Positions 1 through 14,200 of a DNA stretch of 64,000 nt are shown piece after piece (positions within the stretch are counted from its first letter, which is position 1; every line of letters begins with the position of its first letter). The notes below the pieces were generated by a model. That model saw nothing but the letters and a program-made list of their open reading frames with translations. It did no database searches and was not told where the DNA came from. Origin of the DNA: Trachythela sp. YZ-2020. Taxonomy: Eukaryota > Cnidaria > Anthozoa > Malacalcyonacea > Clavulariidae. Made by a program: the position numbers and the translations under genes. The stretch lies in contig JADLSH010000190.1 in the NCBI GenBank assembly GCA_016169945.1, forward strand, positions 3,286,001-3,350,000. Reading direction: 5' to 3'.

Positions 1-193
1 GAAACATTTCGGTGGCGGTATGTTATATATTATGTAGAAGGACAGTGCTAAATTATAACTATATACGCTCAGTGCGTTGAAGGCAAAAACTTTCCGGCTC
101 AACAATAAGCGCAGCTTCGCGAGAGGAAAGTAATTTGTGTACTAGTGTACTCGTCCGAAAGTAATTTGAACGAATCCGAAAATCTTTCAAGTT

Positions 194-690
194 TTGTGCA
201 TGGAATACGAATTGAATAGCATTTCCTGCTTACCCAACCGTTCAGTTGATTTCGTGCTTACTTTTACTATTTCGTTTCTTGCTAGCTTTATCATGGGCAA
301 TCTGTGTTTGTATAACGTAATAAAGGATCATGAATTACTTACATTATTAAGTTGTTGCGTAGTATATTTTCTAAATGCCGAAGAGAAGAGACTATACAAT
401 AAATTGCAGAAGCATAACACCACGTACTTTGATTATCGAAACCTGCATTAATGCTGACCCATTTTTCATATACTGGACATAAAAAGTAACAAGAATGAAA
501 CACTCTGATAGTTGTGAAACATACCTGACTGAAAATTCCAATTAAAAACTTGAGAAGCTCGAACTGTTGAAGTTTTTAAGTTACATATCACATACACCTT
601 ATACATATATCTAAGAAACGAACAATAAAACGACAGTGTTATTCTCTGCAGTATAATTATATCCTGCTGTTTCAAAACATTTTTGCATAA
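194..690 (+). repeat. Copy 1 of a dispersed family carrying a small membrane-type ORF
   Basis: An 85-codon ORF (194-451) has a hydrophobic stretch around residues 20-40 followed by a basic, polar tail ending YFDYRNLH. The family is unknown to me. Related DNA, including the non-coding part after the stop (gaaacatacc...attccaat), recurs near 2720-3135, 16741-17110, 44740-45070, 48800-49050 and 49060-49560. The reading frame is not conserved between copies, so this may be a repeat or an old duplicated exon rather than a gene. Confidence 0.45.
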
Positions 691-779
691 CATATGACCA
701 AAATAAGTGCATGCATGGTGAGTATATAGGCAATTGTCAGAGCGATAATGTATTAATGTTGATTCTTTTTATTATATAT

Positions 780-1160
780 GTAGTAGTCTTCTATCTTTTA
801 GCCAAAAAGTAGAAGATATAGAGATTTAGTTGAATTTTCTTGCTGCTATATAAGTGGCAGTTCTGAAGTTGACCACTATAATATACCTGCTGCCTCATAA
901 CACTTACTGCAACCCGGAATATTCACCTGTTTTTGGTATACAGTGATTTAAAAAACAGAAAATAAATTTTGAAGCCGTTTCATTTGTTTTATTATACAGA
1001 TGGAAGATATCGACCCAATGATACAGGCCTAGTCATTTTCGGCTTTTGATTTTCTAGACATTTCTGCACAAAACCATGCAGTATATAATATATAGCATGA
1101 TATTTGAAACAATTAGTTAATTTTCTAGAATAGCCAATTAAGGAGTTACCTTTTCCCAAA
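780..1160. repeat. Diverged copy of a segment repeated at 2310, 19190 and 50160
   Basis: Contains the shared order of motifs ttctgaagttgaccac, cacttactg, aaaacagaaaataaa and acaattagttaattttc that also occurs at 2310-2700, 19290-19700 and 50230-52340. It has no coding potential that I can see. The rest of 452-2300 holds only AT-rich sequence and short dinucleotide runs, with no gene visible. Confidence 0.5.
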
Positions 1161-2309
1161 CTTTAGCGACTCTTTTTTGTTTGGAAAGGCCGCGAAATTG
1201 TAATGTGAAGATATTAGTAGCAAGGAAGCCTATAAAATATAAAAATGCTGGCTTATATATATATTTAGGCTCCCTTTGAACACGCATATACGGATAATTA
1301 ATGCAGGATTATTGTTGATGCTATTTAAATAACTTCGACAAACAATATGATCATCGATAAATTACGGCAAGTTTTTTCAACGAAGGGTTTAGTCTATAAA
1401 ACAAAACTGGCTGTATATATACTTATTGGCCGCATGCATGTCATAAACGTAGCCATTATAGGTCTATAAAGATGAGGTCTTTCCTTAGACGATATCAACT
1501 AAAGTCTCGCCGTGACCCAAACTCGTAAAAGGCATGCAGTAAGCAACTTTACAAACTCATGAAGCATCGAACAATTATGCAGTGAGCCAGTGTGCATTAT
1601 GCGTGTTTTACAATAAATACAGATATCTGCAGTAAAATAATTACTACCTATATAAAGTTCAGGTCAATTTAAAAATCGATTATATATATATTGTGAGGTG
1701 TGCACTGTTATTCTTGGTAAGCAAGATAACATAAAATGTCCGTGAAGGGAAAAGACCTTTCTATACTAGCTGGGTGCCTGAGGTCGACCATAGCCAGGGG
1801 CGGACAATTGTTTTCATCAATGCATGAAAGCCATGAAAATACAGTGAATGAGGTTGGCCTACATATAGATAATGATTTTTTGCGATTATTTATATAGATT
1901 CATTGCGATTTAACTGCGTAAAAAGGAGTGAACCTGGAGTTTACATTAAACCGGATCCTATAAAACCAATGGTCTTACTATTTTCACCATGAAATTCTGA
2001 TAGCATATGCTACGTTTTATATAGGGCTAACATTTACAACGATAAAGGGAGCTAGGAGATGTCGTGACAAGCATGCGGCAATGCAAAGTGATAAAATAAT
2101 ATCGATTATTTTTACTATCATTGTGCATGGTCTAGTCCTGCATTTTGTAGCAAATAGATACATATATTATTCAGCTCACTTCCCGTCAGGGCTTTTCAGT
2201 GACCGATTACATCAAGTGTTTCGCTTACCTATATTACGTACTTAGCCTACACTATATATTTTTACAACAATTGTGATATTACTTTCCTAATCTATATATA
2301 ATACCACAA

Positions 2310-2700
2310 CTCAGAGGTGAAAGGCGCTTGCTCTGACGACTGCGCCACCGAAGCCTCTAAAATATCTATTCGGAGATTTAGTTCGATTCTCTTACTTGTA
2401 TAGTTCCAACAGTTCTGAAGTTGACCATTAGTGCTACCTCACATTATACTTATACTGAAACCGACAAATACTCGAAACAAATGGCCTTCATTTGCACAGT
2501 TGTTTGAATTAATTTTTGTTAGATACTGAGATGGAAGCTTTTTAGTGTTTGAGGTACCAATCCTGTGATACCAACTTAGTGATTTCGGAGTATTTGAGGT
2601 TCTAAGACATATCTGTACAAAACCATGCAGTATAGCGTATATAATATTTGTAAACAATTAACGCCATTGGTTGATTTTCAACAATACCCGAACACGCTTT
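2310..2700. repeat. Copy of the 19190/50160 duplicated segment
   Basis: Nearly the same as 19290-19680 and 50270-52340 over several hundred bases, for example the stretch gtttgaattaatttttgt and the stretch gtgatttcgg. Together with the membrane-ORF repeat that follows, it marks one unit of the old tandem duplication. Confidence 0.6.
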
Positions 2701-2719
2701 TCAAACTTTGTAGCAATTT

Positions 2720-3135
2720 GTAGCATGTCTTTCTAGCTTTATCATGGGCAATCCGTGTATATATAATGTTGTATAAGATCATGAATCACCTAGTATATGA
2801 CTTGTCGTTGCCGATAGTAACCTTTCAAAATGCCGAAAATAATATAATATTCTATACTATAAATCGCGGAAGCATAACACCCTGTACTTTCATTATCGAA
2901 ACCTGCATTAATACCATACTTACTATATACAACACATAGCCAAAATAACAAGAATGAAATACACTGCATGTATGGAACATATACCTGGCTGGAAATTCCA
3001 ATCAGAAATTTTAGAAGTATACTGTCGAAGCTCTTCAAGTTACATAGATAGATACATATTTAACAATTAAATACTTTGGAAGTGCAATACAATTTCTGAG
3101 GATCTGAGCCACGAACAATAAAGGGCAGTGTTATT
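2720..3135 (+). repeat. Copy 2 of the membrane-ORF repeat family, frame broken
   Basis: Matches 285-690 closely (tagctttatcatgggcaat, then gaagcataacaccctgtac and attatcgaaacctgcattaa), but no continuous ORF remains. The stretch 3140-4930 has no gene I can support apart from the inverted repeat at about 3975-4375. Confidence 0.55.
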
Positions 3136-3974
3136 TTTTGCGTCCTGCTGTTTCAAAAATTCTTGCAATTTTATATATATAAACAATCTATTAAGTCTAT
3201 ACCTTGTATCGTACAGCCGATCGTGGTGCATGTACAGGCAGTTCTCATGCAGAGGGCGGAAATAATGTTAATTATTTTTACTATAATTTAGTATAGTGGT
3301 CTAAATCTTGTAGCAAATACATAGAATTTTTAGATTTAGTCTTAATTTGCATGACTTAAGTTGATGACATTTAATGATTTAATTATTGTGGAAATTCAAA
3401 ACCGAACAAAAATGAAATTGGAATCCGGATTTTCCAGGATCATAAAATATGTGACCGTGAAATCCGATCAGTTCGGAAGCCGTAATATATAATTATTAAG
3501 CAAACAAATCATTCAGGGTAAACGTTTTGCGCTTAACTAAAGTTTACGTATATAAGATGACGCTATACTCCGATATTTTAACCTATGTGTTTAACATAAT
3601 TCACTCCAGGTCTCTTAATTCAAAATAATTTGCTAAGCTACCCTGTTTTTATATTTACATTTTAACATGCTCTATATTTTTAACTTTGGGATACATATGC
3701 GCAGTATATTTCGCGTGTTGTTTATATATTTTTTCGTTTTGCTTAGTTTGCAGTCAGTTGAGGAAATTGCGAGCATATATTGTTAGACAATGCACCGCTA
3801 CAACTGCCAAATTCAAGCTTGAAAAGAGTTAAATGTCTCAACCAAAGTTTAATTAATCGCTCCGCAAACCTGAACCTTTGGATAGAGCCAAATTAACTTA
3901 GGGATAGCTAACCCAGGGTTAAGAATTTCGGATTAATGCTTATCCTCAGTGGTGTAGAATAGGGCGGCGCTTGC

Positions 3975-4375
3975 ATGGGGGCTGAGTCTAGGTTTTTCCC
4001 GATTGTGCTCCTAAATGGTCACGGTAAATGTTTCTAATAAATCGTTTCCCATGAGCGACGAGGGGGTATAGGTAAAGGAGGGTTGTACAGTGTGCCTGAA
4101 TCCTAGTCGCCATACTCACTGATTTGCCAATTTCCATTCTCTCATTTTACCCCTTCAAGACCCTCGGAAAGGGTCACCTAGGGTTTTTACTGAATTTCAC
4201 AAATAAATATCCAGAAATAAACATCAGAAAATGGAGAGTTCTTTTTCAACATTTAATGATTTTGACTTAATTAGTTGTTGATGTATGCAGTAACCTGAAA
4301 TTTGGTAACTCAAAACGCTAAAAGTTGCCCCAAAGTTGCCAAGCACAATCGGGAAATGCCTAGCTGAGTCCCCTT
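3975..4375. repeat. Inverted-repeat element (MITE-like)
   Basis: The stretch at 3977-4015 (ggggctgagtctagg... cccgattgtgct) recurs inverted at 4333-4370 (agcacaatcggg... ctagctgagtcccc). The arms are imperfect, roughly 35 bp, and separated by about 300 bp without an ORF. No target-site duplication could be fixed, so family and exact ends are open. Confidence 0.4.
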
Positions 4376-5033
4376 TTTTTTGCCAAAATGCTCGAAAATA
4401 TATATTTTTCCCATAGTTTCACATTCTCCAAGCATCACGTATGACTATTTCAGGCATAAATATCGTAAAAAGATGCGATCATTGGATTTGTGTTACTTAT
4501 GACGCCATCCATACCTAAATGTTTTCACCCTTACATGGTAATATGCTCGTCTAGAGAGCCACACTACTTATGAATTTAGTTCTAAAGCACTGCTTGGGTT
4601 AAGTTGATCGACTGTGAAGCGAACGACCAAGTAAAATCTGGTCCTGGGTTCCAGGCAGTTTTCGTTACACTTGAATTCGGAATCCCACTGGAAAGCCTCA
4701 AAACCTACCAAAATCTTTTTGGCGTACCACTTAGACTCCTGCTTTGCTTCATTGTCTATATAGTTGATTAAATTTCATCCCCTTTAATTTAAAGGCATAT
4801 GTCGGTTGAAAAACAAGAAACCATAAATTTTTTTAAATAAAAAGACAATTATTAATGATGCAATAATATTGGAATCATATTACATATATACAGCAATATA
4901 ACCAAAATTCACTCAAGGACAATGGCATCGTTTTTCTTTGGTGTACCGTCTCAATTGTCTCTCAATTACGGCTATAATATGCCTGGCAAACCAGGCTGAA
5001 GGAATTATGGTGAATTATATTTCACCAAGACGA

Positions 5034-5237
5034 TTATTCCATTTGTTGCAAAGATTCAATTACACCCTGCATTGTTGGCCTTCGTCGCGGGTCCAACTCT
5101 GTACAACGTCTCACCAATTCTTTGATTCCATGGTTTGGAATTCTGTTTATTTGACCCCTTCTTCTGACTTGGTCAGGATGAGGTAGCTGACAGCTGGACG
5201 TCTCGCATACCAGTAAGCCATAACTGAAGACATCGAT
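5034..5237 (-). CDS. Kinase A last exon (subdomains IX-XI)
   Basis: Starts after an AG acceptor with IDVFSYG, the usual TKL subdomain IX motif. It continues to DPRRRPTM (the conserved arginine near the end of the fold) and stops at 5034. It is 204 bp, against 198 bp in copies B and D. The same exon occurs at 21063-21260 and 56625-56822. Confidence 0.85.
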   Translation of the reverse strand: MDVFSYGLLVCETSSCQLPHPDQVRRRGQINRIPNHGIKELVRRCTELDPRRRPTMQGVIESLQQME

Positions 5238-8200
5238 CTGTGTAAATGTAAATAAGATGAAATTAAACTTAAAAAGCTTCCTATGCTTATAAAAAGCTAT
5301 ATAAAATTGAAAATGCACAACATATTTCGAATATCGAACATAGTTTCACCCGCTATTCTGGTTTAAGTAAATGAATGCAACCCCGAAAGAAATTACATTC
5401 ACGTCCCAACGTTTCGATGCTCATGGTCTAGTGTCTTCATCAGGGATGGTCTAAAGTCGCAACATAGTTAATGGGTTACGTCATAAGACAACAAGGTGGA
5501 GATACTCAGAGTTGTAAACAAAATATATTCATAACAACCATCAATGTTGTATTCTTTTCTATTTTAAAGCCAAAATTGCGAATTTTTCTTACTGTATGTT
5601 GAAAATAGTCAATATATAGTTACCTTTGGGTCATGTTGAGCTCGACTGGCTTCGGGAGCAGCGTAAACTGCTGCTCCTGGATATGGTGTATTGCACACTT
5701 GCATGAAATTAGCTGAACCATAAACTGATATCTTCGCTCTTCTTACAACACAATTTTCGATCCATAACCATATATTGGCACTGCTAACATCACGAAGGAT
5801 AATTGGACTTGGCCTTTTTGAATGAAGGTAGTTGAGGCCACAAGCAACATCCAAGGATATTGATTTAACTTCCTGATTACTCAACTGCGATCTTTCTATT
5901 GCATGTTGCTCAATTAATGTACGCAAAGCCATATCCATCAATTCTGTTACAATTATAAGATGATGTTGATCATTTTCCGTTGCGCATATAAACTGTAGTA
6001 AATTGGGATGCCGACATTGCGATGCGATTGCTATTTCACGATCAAGGATTTCCTTATTATGTGGAGATAAGATGATTTCGTAGAAATTTTTAACCGCTAC
6101 TTTAGTCCCGTAAAAGTCTCCGATGTAAACAGCGCCCCAAGAACCTCTTCCTATTACTTCAGTGGAAACTACTACTGATCCACTTTCACAGAAATTGGAT
6201 TCAGTGTTTTTAATCTCAAGCCTCAGGTCATCGTTTTCTTCTTGAACTGCCTGCATTTCTTCTTGAAGTTGCTCAATTTCGTTATTTTTGTTGGATTTTT
6301 CTTGTTGAAGTTGCTGAATTTCGTTGTTCTTGTTGATGTTTTCTTGTTGAAGTTGCTGAATATCGTTATTTTTATCGGTGTTTTCTTGTTGATACTGCTC
6401 CATTTCATTCTCTATGTGTTTTTTCTCTTCCCGAAGTTGCAGAATTTCAGTTCTCAAATCATCATCCACCTGTTGTTTATTGTGCCTACGTTTCTTGGAT
6501 TTGTCAACCGTTACTATCAGGGTCAATTTGAATTCGAACAACTCTTGACGAAGCCAGTCTCGCATAAACTTTAATTTCTCGCATTCTTCAGTTTTTAATT
6601 GAAGTTCCTTACTTTGCTTCGCATATTCATCAGCAAGATTGATTGGATCGTCTGCATGTTTGTGAAAATAGAAAACAAAACAAATTGGCGGGGGAGGGGG
6701 TGGGGGATATTTAAACTAAAACTTTCAAAAGGTTAGTGTTGCTCTAATAACGGCTAAGTATAAACCAATGTATGATCCCAAATTGGCATAACGGCCAAAG
6801 ACCTAACCCTCCTGCATCCCCACACCCCTTCCCTATTACACCCTAAACTATACTGGCTGTGTTTTTTCTGCTACCCAGAGCAGTGTGAACGCCTCATCAG
6901 GTGTCTTGTTTCGGATTGCATGTGTTTATATATTTTTCTCATTGATTCTCAAGGCACGAAACGTGTTGACAAAATCTTATAACTTCCACATTTTACCTTC
7001 GGTTTTTTGTACACCATTCATCCCCTGTCCGTTTTTCTTCGTTTCTTCCTAAAAAAACAACGCGATGACCTTTACATCTGGATTTCAGTTGTGCGTGAGA
7101 TGCAAAGGAACACATTTGATTTTAGATAAAATTTAAGTTTATAGCATGTCTACCTACATACCTATATATATTTACCAACCTCGCACCCAGGCTCTCCCTT
7201 CTACGCCCCTATGCGAGGAGATATCCTGACTGGAGCTTGTCACGTGCCTCGCAGATTTTGGGTGCTAAATTCGAATTGTACTGAAAGAGGGGTGCAGCCT
7301 CGTACCCAGGCGCTTTTAGGTAAAAGAAAAGAAATCGCGTTCAATTTATAGAGATCAGTGGCTAAGATGAGCGAGCGCGCGAAGGTGCTTGGGGAGGACG
7401 CGACGACGCACGAGTAAAGGTTGAATGGTCGATTCTTCGGATATCGTATGTCTGTCTGTAAATATTTGCATTTCTTCCAGGCGCTTCCCTTTTCCGTCGC
7501 GTCACCTCGGACAAACATTTGATAAGTGCATTTAAATATACATCAAGTGTCCAACTATCATCACTAAGTATATATACGACCCCCTATAACTTGGCGTTGT
7601 ATAGAACTCTTCCGTCTTTAAAAACTCCCTTATATTTTTGTTCACGAAAAAATGTATTTCTTTCATGAATGTATTTTTGTAATACGTCGATGTGTCCCAC
7701 GAAGTGGTACATTTAGTCACGATGTATTTTCACGAGGTACGATAGGATTGATCGTACATAAGAGATCTTGAATGGGGTGGGTTTGAACCTCACTGACGTT
7801 TTCATGTATAACCATTTCTAAACAAAAAACTTCCAAATGCGACTGTACATATTTCAATATCTCTGACGCCTGTGAGTATTCCGAGTAATGTTCATTATAA
7901 TTACCTCCGCCAGGAGGTTAATTTTTCACCTCGGGTTGTTTGTTTGTTTGTTATATGTCAGTCAAAGTATGGAAGAGTTTAATAGGAAAGTTTCTGGTCC
8001 TAAGGTCATAGGTCATTTCTGGTCCTGATGGTCAAGAATAACTCATTACATTTCGGTTCAATTTGGATGAGAAATTCTAAAAACGTTGCCTCCTTCGGGG
8101 GTTGTAATATCAATGTTTATTTGAATATTTGACTTTTGCTGAAGGAGGTATGCAATTTCTGAGTGCCCTCTAGTTAACTGTGATCATAATACTGGTGCTA

Positions 8201-11200
8201 ACATAGTATTTGTTTGGTGAATGACAACGGCTTGAAATAAAATATGTTTAAAGTTAAACGTCCTCCAATCCTTGGACGAAATCGTCCTTGTCTTTTGCCT
8301 ACATTAGATCACCAGTCTACCTCAAACTCTGTTACTTATGAAGTTAAGATGTAAGCTAGCATATACCTTTATTAGTTGATCCTGTGGTCTTATTTTACCA
8401 GCAAGAGGACTTTTTGGATAAACATTCCGAATTTTAACCTGAGAATTGAAAAGGAATTTCAATATATATATATTTCTATATAAGCGCGTGTATAACTTTG
8501 GAGATACTGTCTAAGTCTGTTGCTATAGCATTAATATGTTGTACGAGTTTGATTCTTGCCATTTTAACATGGAGTCTTTCAGTACTATGTGTCAGTGCGT
8601 TAAATTAATATTAAGCATAAATCCATAATGCTTTGTTTTGACTCAATTTTCACATATTCACTTTTAAGAACGAAAATTTAAAGGGTTTTTTGCGCATAAT
8701 ACTTTGCAAGCAAAGTAGACAAGGAAGAAAATATGAATTGTTCACAGTTTTTTTGGTAAGAATTCAAATTTATAGTAGACGAAGTCGTGATCAACTTAAG
8801 CTGGTTTTCATATGTCGCCGATGGTCGGCGATGCACTCATGTACTATTGTTAGTGATCATTGAAAGAGAAAATGATTTCAGGTAGACAAAGCTAGGATTT
8901 TACCGGATCAATGATCTACGACAATGGCACTGCGAAAGCATCGGCAACATATGAAAACCAAGCTTAAGTTGATCACGAAGCGTTTTCCTTTGCTCCCTTG
9001 AGAAAAGTCTTAATTTACCTTAGAAGTCCTTACGTCACGCCACTGTCAAACAATGAATATTTGACTTATACATGTATCCTACATTGCATTGTGTATACCT
9101 AATGTTTATATGCATTAAAAATTGTGACGTAAGCACTCTAGGGTCAATTGGATTGATACAACTAAATTTGTCCTGTGATACAAGTTGGTAGTTTGTTGCC
9201 ATTCAAAAACTTACACCACGAGTCTTCCGGCTTCCATAATATAACATAAAATCTTGGGTTCGGCCAACTTGCTTCTCAAAATCTGCGCAAATAACTTTCT
9301 CCTGCAATAAAAATATCAAACTGAAGGGAAATTCTTTCACTTTTTGCCGAATAGCGAATGTTCTGTTTCCTGCTCAACGGAATGAGGAACTTTTTCAAGC
9401 TAAAAGCTTTACCTCATTATCTGTTGTGGTTTTTTGACTTGTTCCGTACTCTGATGAACGACGTCCAATTGGTTCTTTTTCTTCACTTCCCAGCTTTCCT
9501 GGCCAAGGCATGCTGGCCAACTTACAATTTGCCGGGAGACAACCTCTCTAAAACGTAGGACAAAAGTTGATTGTTTTGTTAGAGCCAGCTGTAATCAGGA
9601 AAAATCCTCAACTCTGAACCGGCTAAACCAACCTCCTGCCACAAATATTGTGCTGGCGAATTAAAATTACACACAAACCAATATATTTGAAATAAAAATT
9701 TAAATAAAATACAAAATACGCTATAAATGTCTCACTAAACTCGCTTTTAAACTCACAAAATTGTCACGTTGTTCATTCAGCTCACACTCCCCTAAGAATT
9801 GAAATGGTCAATTTTTACCCTTTGCACTAAACTATAACAATATGAACTCAAAAATTAATGTGTCTATAGTTCAATTGTCCTCTTCATCTTCTAATTGTAT
9901 CTGTATTCTTCGCTCCGCTTCCTTGGCCGCGCTTCTTTGGATTCGTTGATTCTTCGGAACCGTTTTGTTCTGCTGTTCTTCTTCGACACGTTCCACGATT
10001 TTCAGCTCCAATGGACAGACTAATTGTAATGGTCGCTCGGTTCTTCGACCGTTATAAGATAAAACGACACCCCGTACGACTCTGTCCTTGCCTTTTACTA
10101 AACGTAATACTCGACCTTTCTTCCATTCACCCCGATTCTTTTCGTCGCCCACAATTAAAAGTATATCACCGACTTCTGGAACACGCCCGCCCTTCGCGTT
10201 TGATCGATGAGTTTCCATTAAAGGATGAATATACTCCTTCTTCCAACGTTGCCACGCGTGTTGCTTCGCGTTAATCAGCCGCCTGTTCATCGATGTCAAC
10301 TCGTCCGTATCTCGTTCCATGTCTTCGAGAGGGTATACATTTCCTCCCCACATAATAACGTTAGGCGTTAGCACCTCCGACTCTGCCTCACCCTCAACGT
10401 ATGTCAACGGCCGATTGTTCAAATTCCTTTCAATATCCATCACGACTTGCTCCATGCCTTCAAATGACAAGTGAGAGGTAATTTGCTGAATACAATTTAC
10501 AAACGTTGCACTTGTTGATGACTTTCTTCACTTTCTCGCGTAGCTTCGGGATCCACCACGTTTCTCGAAGAGCTGCCATAGTGTTGGAAACGCCGAGATG
10601 CATGATCTGATTGTGAACATGCGTAATGAGCTTGTTATCTTGTGACCTTCAGTCACCAGGCTGGTAATTCGTAACTCTTCCTTCACATTTGAGTATCCCC
10701 GTCTCAGGCTCTTCTACCAATTTCCATCCCGGTGACTGAAGGTCTGGCTGATTATCCTTCTGAATTCTCTTTACCCACTTATTTCTGGCACTCATGATTT
10801 CGTCCGTATTTATAGGTACATTATTTCGTCGCTTGTCTTTCTTTGCTTTCGAACGACAGTTATTCACAAAGCGCAGTACCCATGCTGTGACACGTAAAGT
10901 GCGCCAGTACGAACTTCGATCAAGTAGATCATCCCATTCATCCGTTTCTCGCTCATTACAGAAGAAGACTGGTTGGGTGACTTTGTGCTCATCCAATGTC
11001 TCTTTGTTCTTCTTAAGTTCGGGTTGTTCAGGCCACTCGTCTTCTCTAAGTAGCCAGTTTGGTCCTGTAAACCACGCTTGACTTTCAAGCTTATCTATGT
11101 TTGCACCCCTGCTTCCCAAGTCTGCAAGGTTCATTTTGTTGGGCAGTACTTCCAGGTAATGCTCACCTCGTCGGTAATCTCCGCTAGTTTCTTTACTCTG

Positions 11201-14200
11201 TTTGATACGAATACTTTCCAAGATTGTTTATCCAAAATAGCGCAACAAGGCTATCCATCCATATGGTGACGGACTTGATAGGTCATCCACGTAAAGCATT
11301 GCATAGATTTCTTGCCATGTTCGCGGCCATATGACCGCTGACAAGTTTGGGTCTCGGAATTGATGTGTCCCGTTTTGATATTCGTGACTTTGAAGCTAGG
11401 AGGCCCTTAACAACGCCCGTACTACTCTCCACAACAGCGATAGCTACTGAACAACAAGCTAAAGTACTTGCATCGGCAAATACGTGAAGGTGAACTGCCT
11501 TCATTCTCCCGATGCTCCTTTTGATACTTCGAGGCACTTTGATATTTCTCAGCTGTTTAGTCCACTTTAACCACTGGCACTTCAATTGTGGAGAAACTTC
11601 CGCGTTCCAACCTTTCTTCTCGTCGCACACATCGCGATATATTCGTTTTCCTTCAGCTAGGGGTGGAGAGATTATTCCAAGCAGGTCGTAGATGGTTCCT
11701 AAATGGCTAAGGATGCTTCGCTTGGTAACTGGTTCATCTGCTGGGTATTCAGGAACTGTCACCTCAAGGGTTTCCTCTCGTTTGTCCCACGGATGTCCCA
11801 GGAATTTCGTAGGGTTTGGCATGTCACTGCTCTCTAACGACTCAACATTACTTTCCCACTTGTGAACAGGAAACTTGCCGCTCTCCAAGATCCTGCTGCT
11901 TTCTTCTTTGAACTTTATCAAGCTATCCAGATCCTCCCCGCCATGCATTAAATTGTCCACATAGGTGTTTTTCTTCAGGGCGTCAATGGTATCTTGAAAT
12001 TCTGAGGGTTGGTTTTCGAGATGGTGTTGCAAGGTTGCACCCAATACAAAGGGACTAGCCTCCGCCCCAAAGGGTACACGCGTGAATCGTAAGTGTTTCT
12101 CCATGCCGTTCACGTTGTATAGAAACCTGAAGGAATCACGATCTTCCTCCTTCACTTCAATCTGAAGAAAAGCTAGTATTAGATTCTGCATTAACCGTGC
12201 TCGCACGAGTATGTCCCATAGATGTGGTTGTAATGGAGGACCAGTATACATACAATCGTTTATGCTCTCTGACGATGCATTAGGCTTCGCACTCGCATCA
12301 AATACCATTCGTACTTTAGTTGTGGTTGCATTCTGTGTGGCATGTAATAGACACGGTCCCCAGTCGGTTTCTCTGGGGCTTCTTCCACCACACCTTCGTT
12401 TAACTTTTCGTTTATAATGTTGTCGTATTCTTGCTTTAGCTCAGGTGTTTTTTCCAATTTCCTATTCACATACTGCAACCGTTTTCTGCTTTGCTGCTCG
12501 TTCGTATCTGATGGCTTCCTTCCAGAGATCCATGGGAAATTGATCTCATACCTCCCGCTTTCCTTTCTCGCGATGTTCTCTGTAAATTCATTTAGAATTT
12601 CACTGTTGGTATCTCCTCTGTCTTCAACTCCCAAAACATCTAAGCTGTACAGTCTAGCAAACATGCACTGGTCATCGGTGTAGTCGTCGCCCCCATGAAT
12701 TACCCATCCAAAGCTGGTTTCTTCAACTATTGGGTCTCCCTGCTCCCCCTTGCACACAGTTTCAGTACGAATTCGACTGAATGTTTTGTGTCCGATGATG
12801 AGATGTATTTGGCAATCTCCATTTTCTGTGAAGTAAAATGTTTTATCTTTTGTATGTTCATACTTTAATTTAAGCTCACGAATGTTAGGTCTTCTGACAG
12901 TTGTAAAGTCTGGTAGTTTCGAACCAGTAACCTCGATTTCCTCTTGTGCTTCCCCATCTAGGGAATTGATTTCAGTTTTGTATATTGGCATCGATTGCTT
13001 TGTAACCCCATTCAAGGTGACAATTTCTCTTGCTTCATGGCGGTTTGGCTTCAAATTCAACTTTTTGGCTGCCTCCCGAGATACGAAGTTCCTAGCAGAC
13101 CCAGTGTCTAAATAAGCCCACATCACCTCCCCCTGCATCTTAACAGGAATGATGGCTGGTAATGCATTTCTCTCAGGGGACCTGCTGTAGCCATTGAGTA
13201 CACCCCCCGTTTCGGATTTAGGATATTGAATCTTATCGCATATGCTGGTGTGATGTTTTGATCCACACTTGAAACAACCACGGCTCCGGCACTGGGACCC
13301 CCTGTGCCCAGTATGCCCACAATTAAAGCATAAGTTCTTGTCAACAAAGAACTTCTTTCTCTGAGTTTGTACAACCACTGTTTTACATTCATCGCTCCAA
13401 TGTTCCCCACTACAAAAGATACACTTTGGTTTTGGCTTCCCATCCCCACCAAACCAGTTTATTTCCCTTTTTCGATGATCAGTTGGGGGTCTAGAACCAT
13501 CCTCGTATTTGTTCCGTTTTAACCATGCTTGTAAGTTTTTAATAAGGGTTTCCATCCTCCACTCCTCCCAGCTATCATCTACCCTCACTAAATCGGGCTT
13601 CACATGTGGTAGTTTATTTAATGTATTCATAACAAACCCCTGTAATTTGTCTCCCTCTCCCAGTGTGTGCAGAGCATCAAAGTTGTGGCTTAGTTTATCA
13701 TAAAATTCTTGAATTCTTTCATGATTTGTCCCTCGAATAGTTGGTAGGTTAATAATTTCATCCAGGTGTGCATTTATGACCACTTTGGTCTGCCCGTATT
13801 CCTGTTTTAGGCGGTCCCATGCCGTTTTATAGCCCTCGGAGCTTGGCTTAAGATTAGAAATTCTATCTCTTACCTTAGGCACCACTGACTCTAGCAAATA
13901 TCCTTATTTTTCTTCGTCTGAAATTGCTCTACTGTCTACTTGAGTCAGAAACATATTTTCAAATCGGACCCGATCAGCCGCCGTACCTTTAAATGGTGTA
14001 ATCTTTAATCGTGGGAGTTTTGCCATACTGGCCTCAGTGAGCTCTATATATATCTGGAGTAAGAACTTCTAATGTTCGGCCAATAGGCCAAGTGAAGCCA
14101 AAGATGGCGGCAATTGACGTCCAAACTCATGAAGGTCATAAACAGTTTTCATACCATTTTTCTAGCTAATTCCAGTTTATACTAACAGATCGCATCGCTA

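Noticed and set aside
466..693. 75-codon minus ORF
   Set aside because: AT-rich chance frame within the membrane-ORF repeat; not conserved in other copies.
6660..6720. G-rich run ggcgggggagggggtggggg as a possible G-quadruplex regulator
   Set aside because: Lies in an intron with no evidence of a promoter or conservation.
7240..7720. 92- and 62-codon minus ORFs
   Set aside because: Low similarity to anything recognised and overlapping an interspersed repeat; no splice or start context.
12211..13703. Plus-strand ORFs across the BEL/Pao pol and gag
   Set aside because: Opposite strand of clear zinc knuckle, protease and RT sequence.
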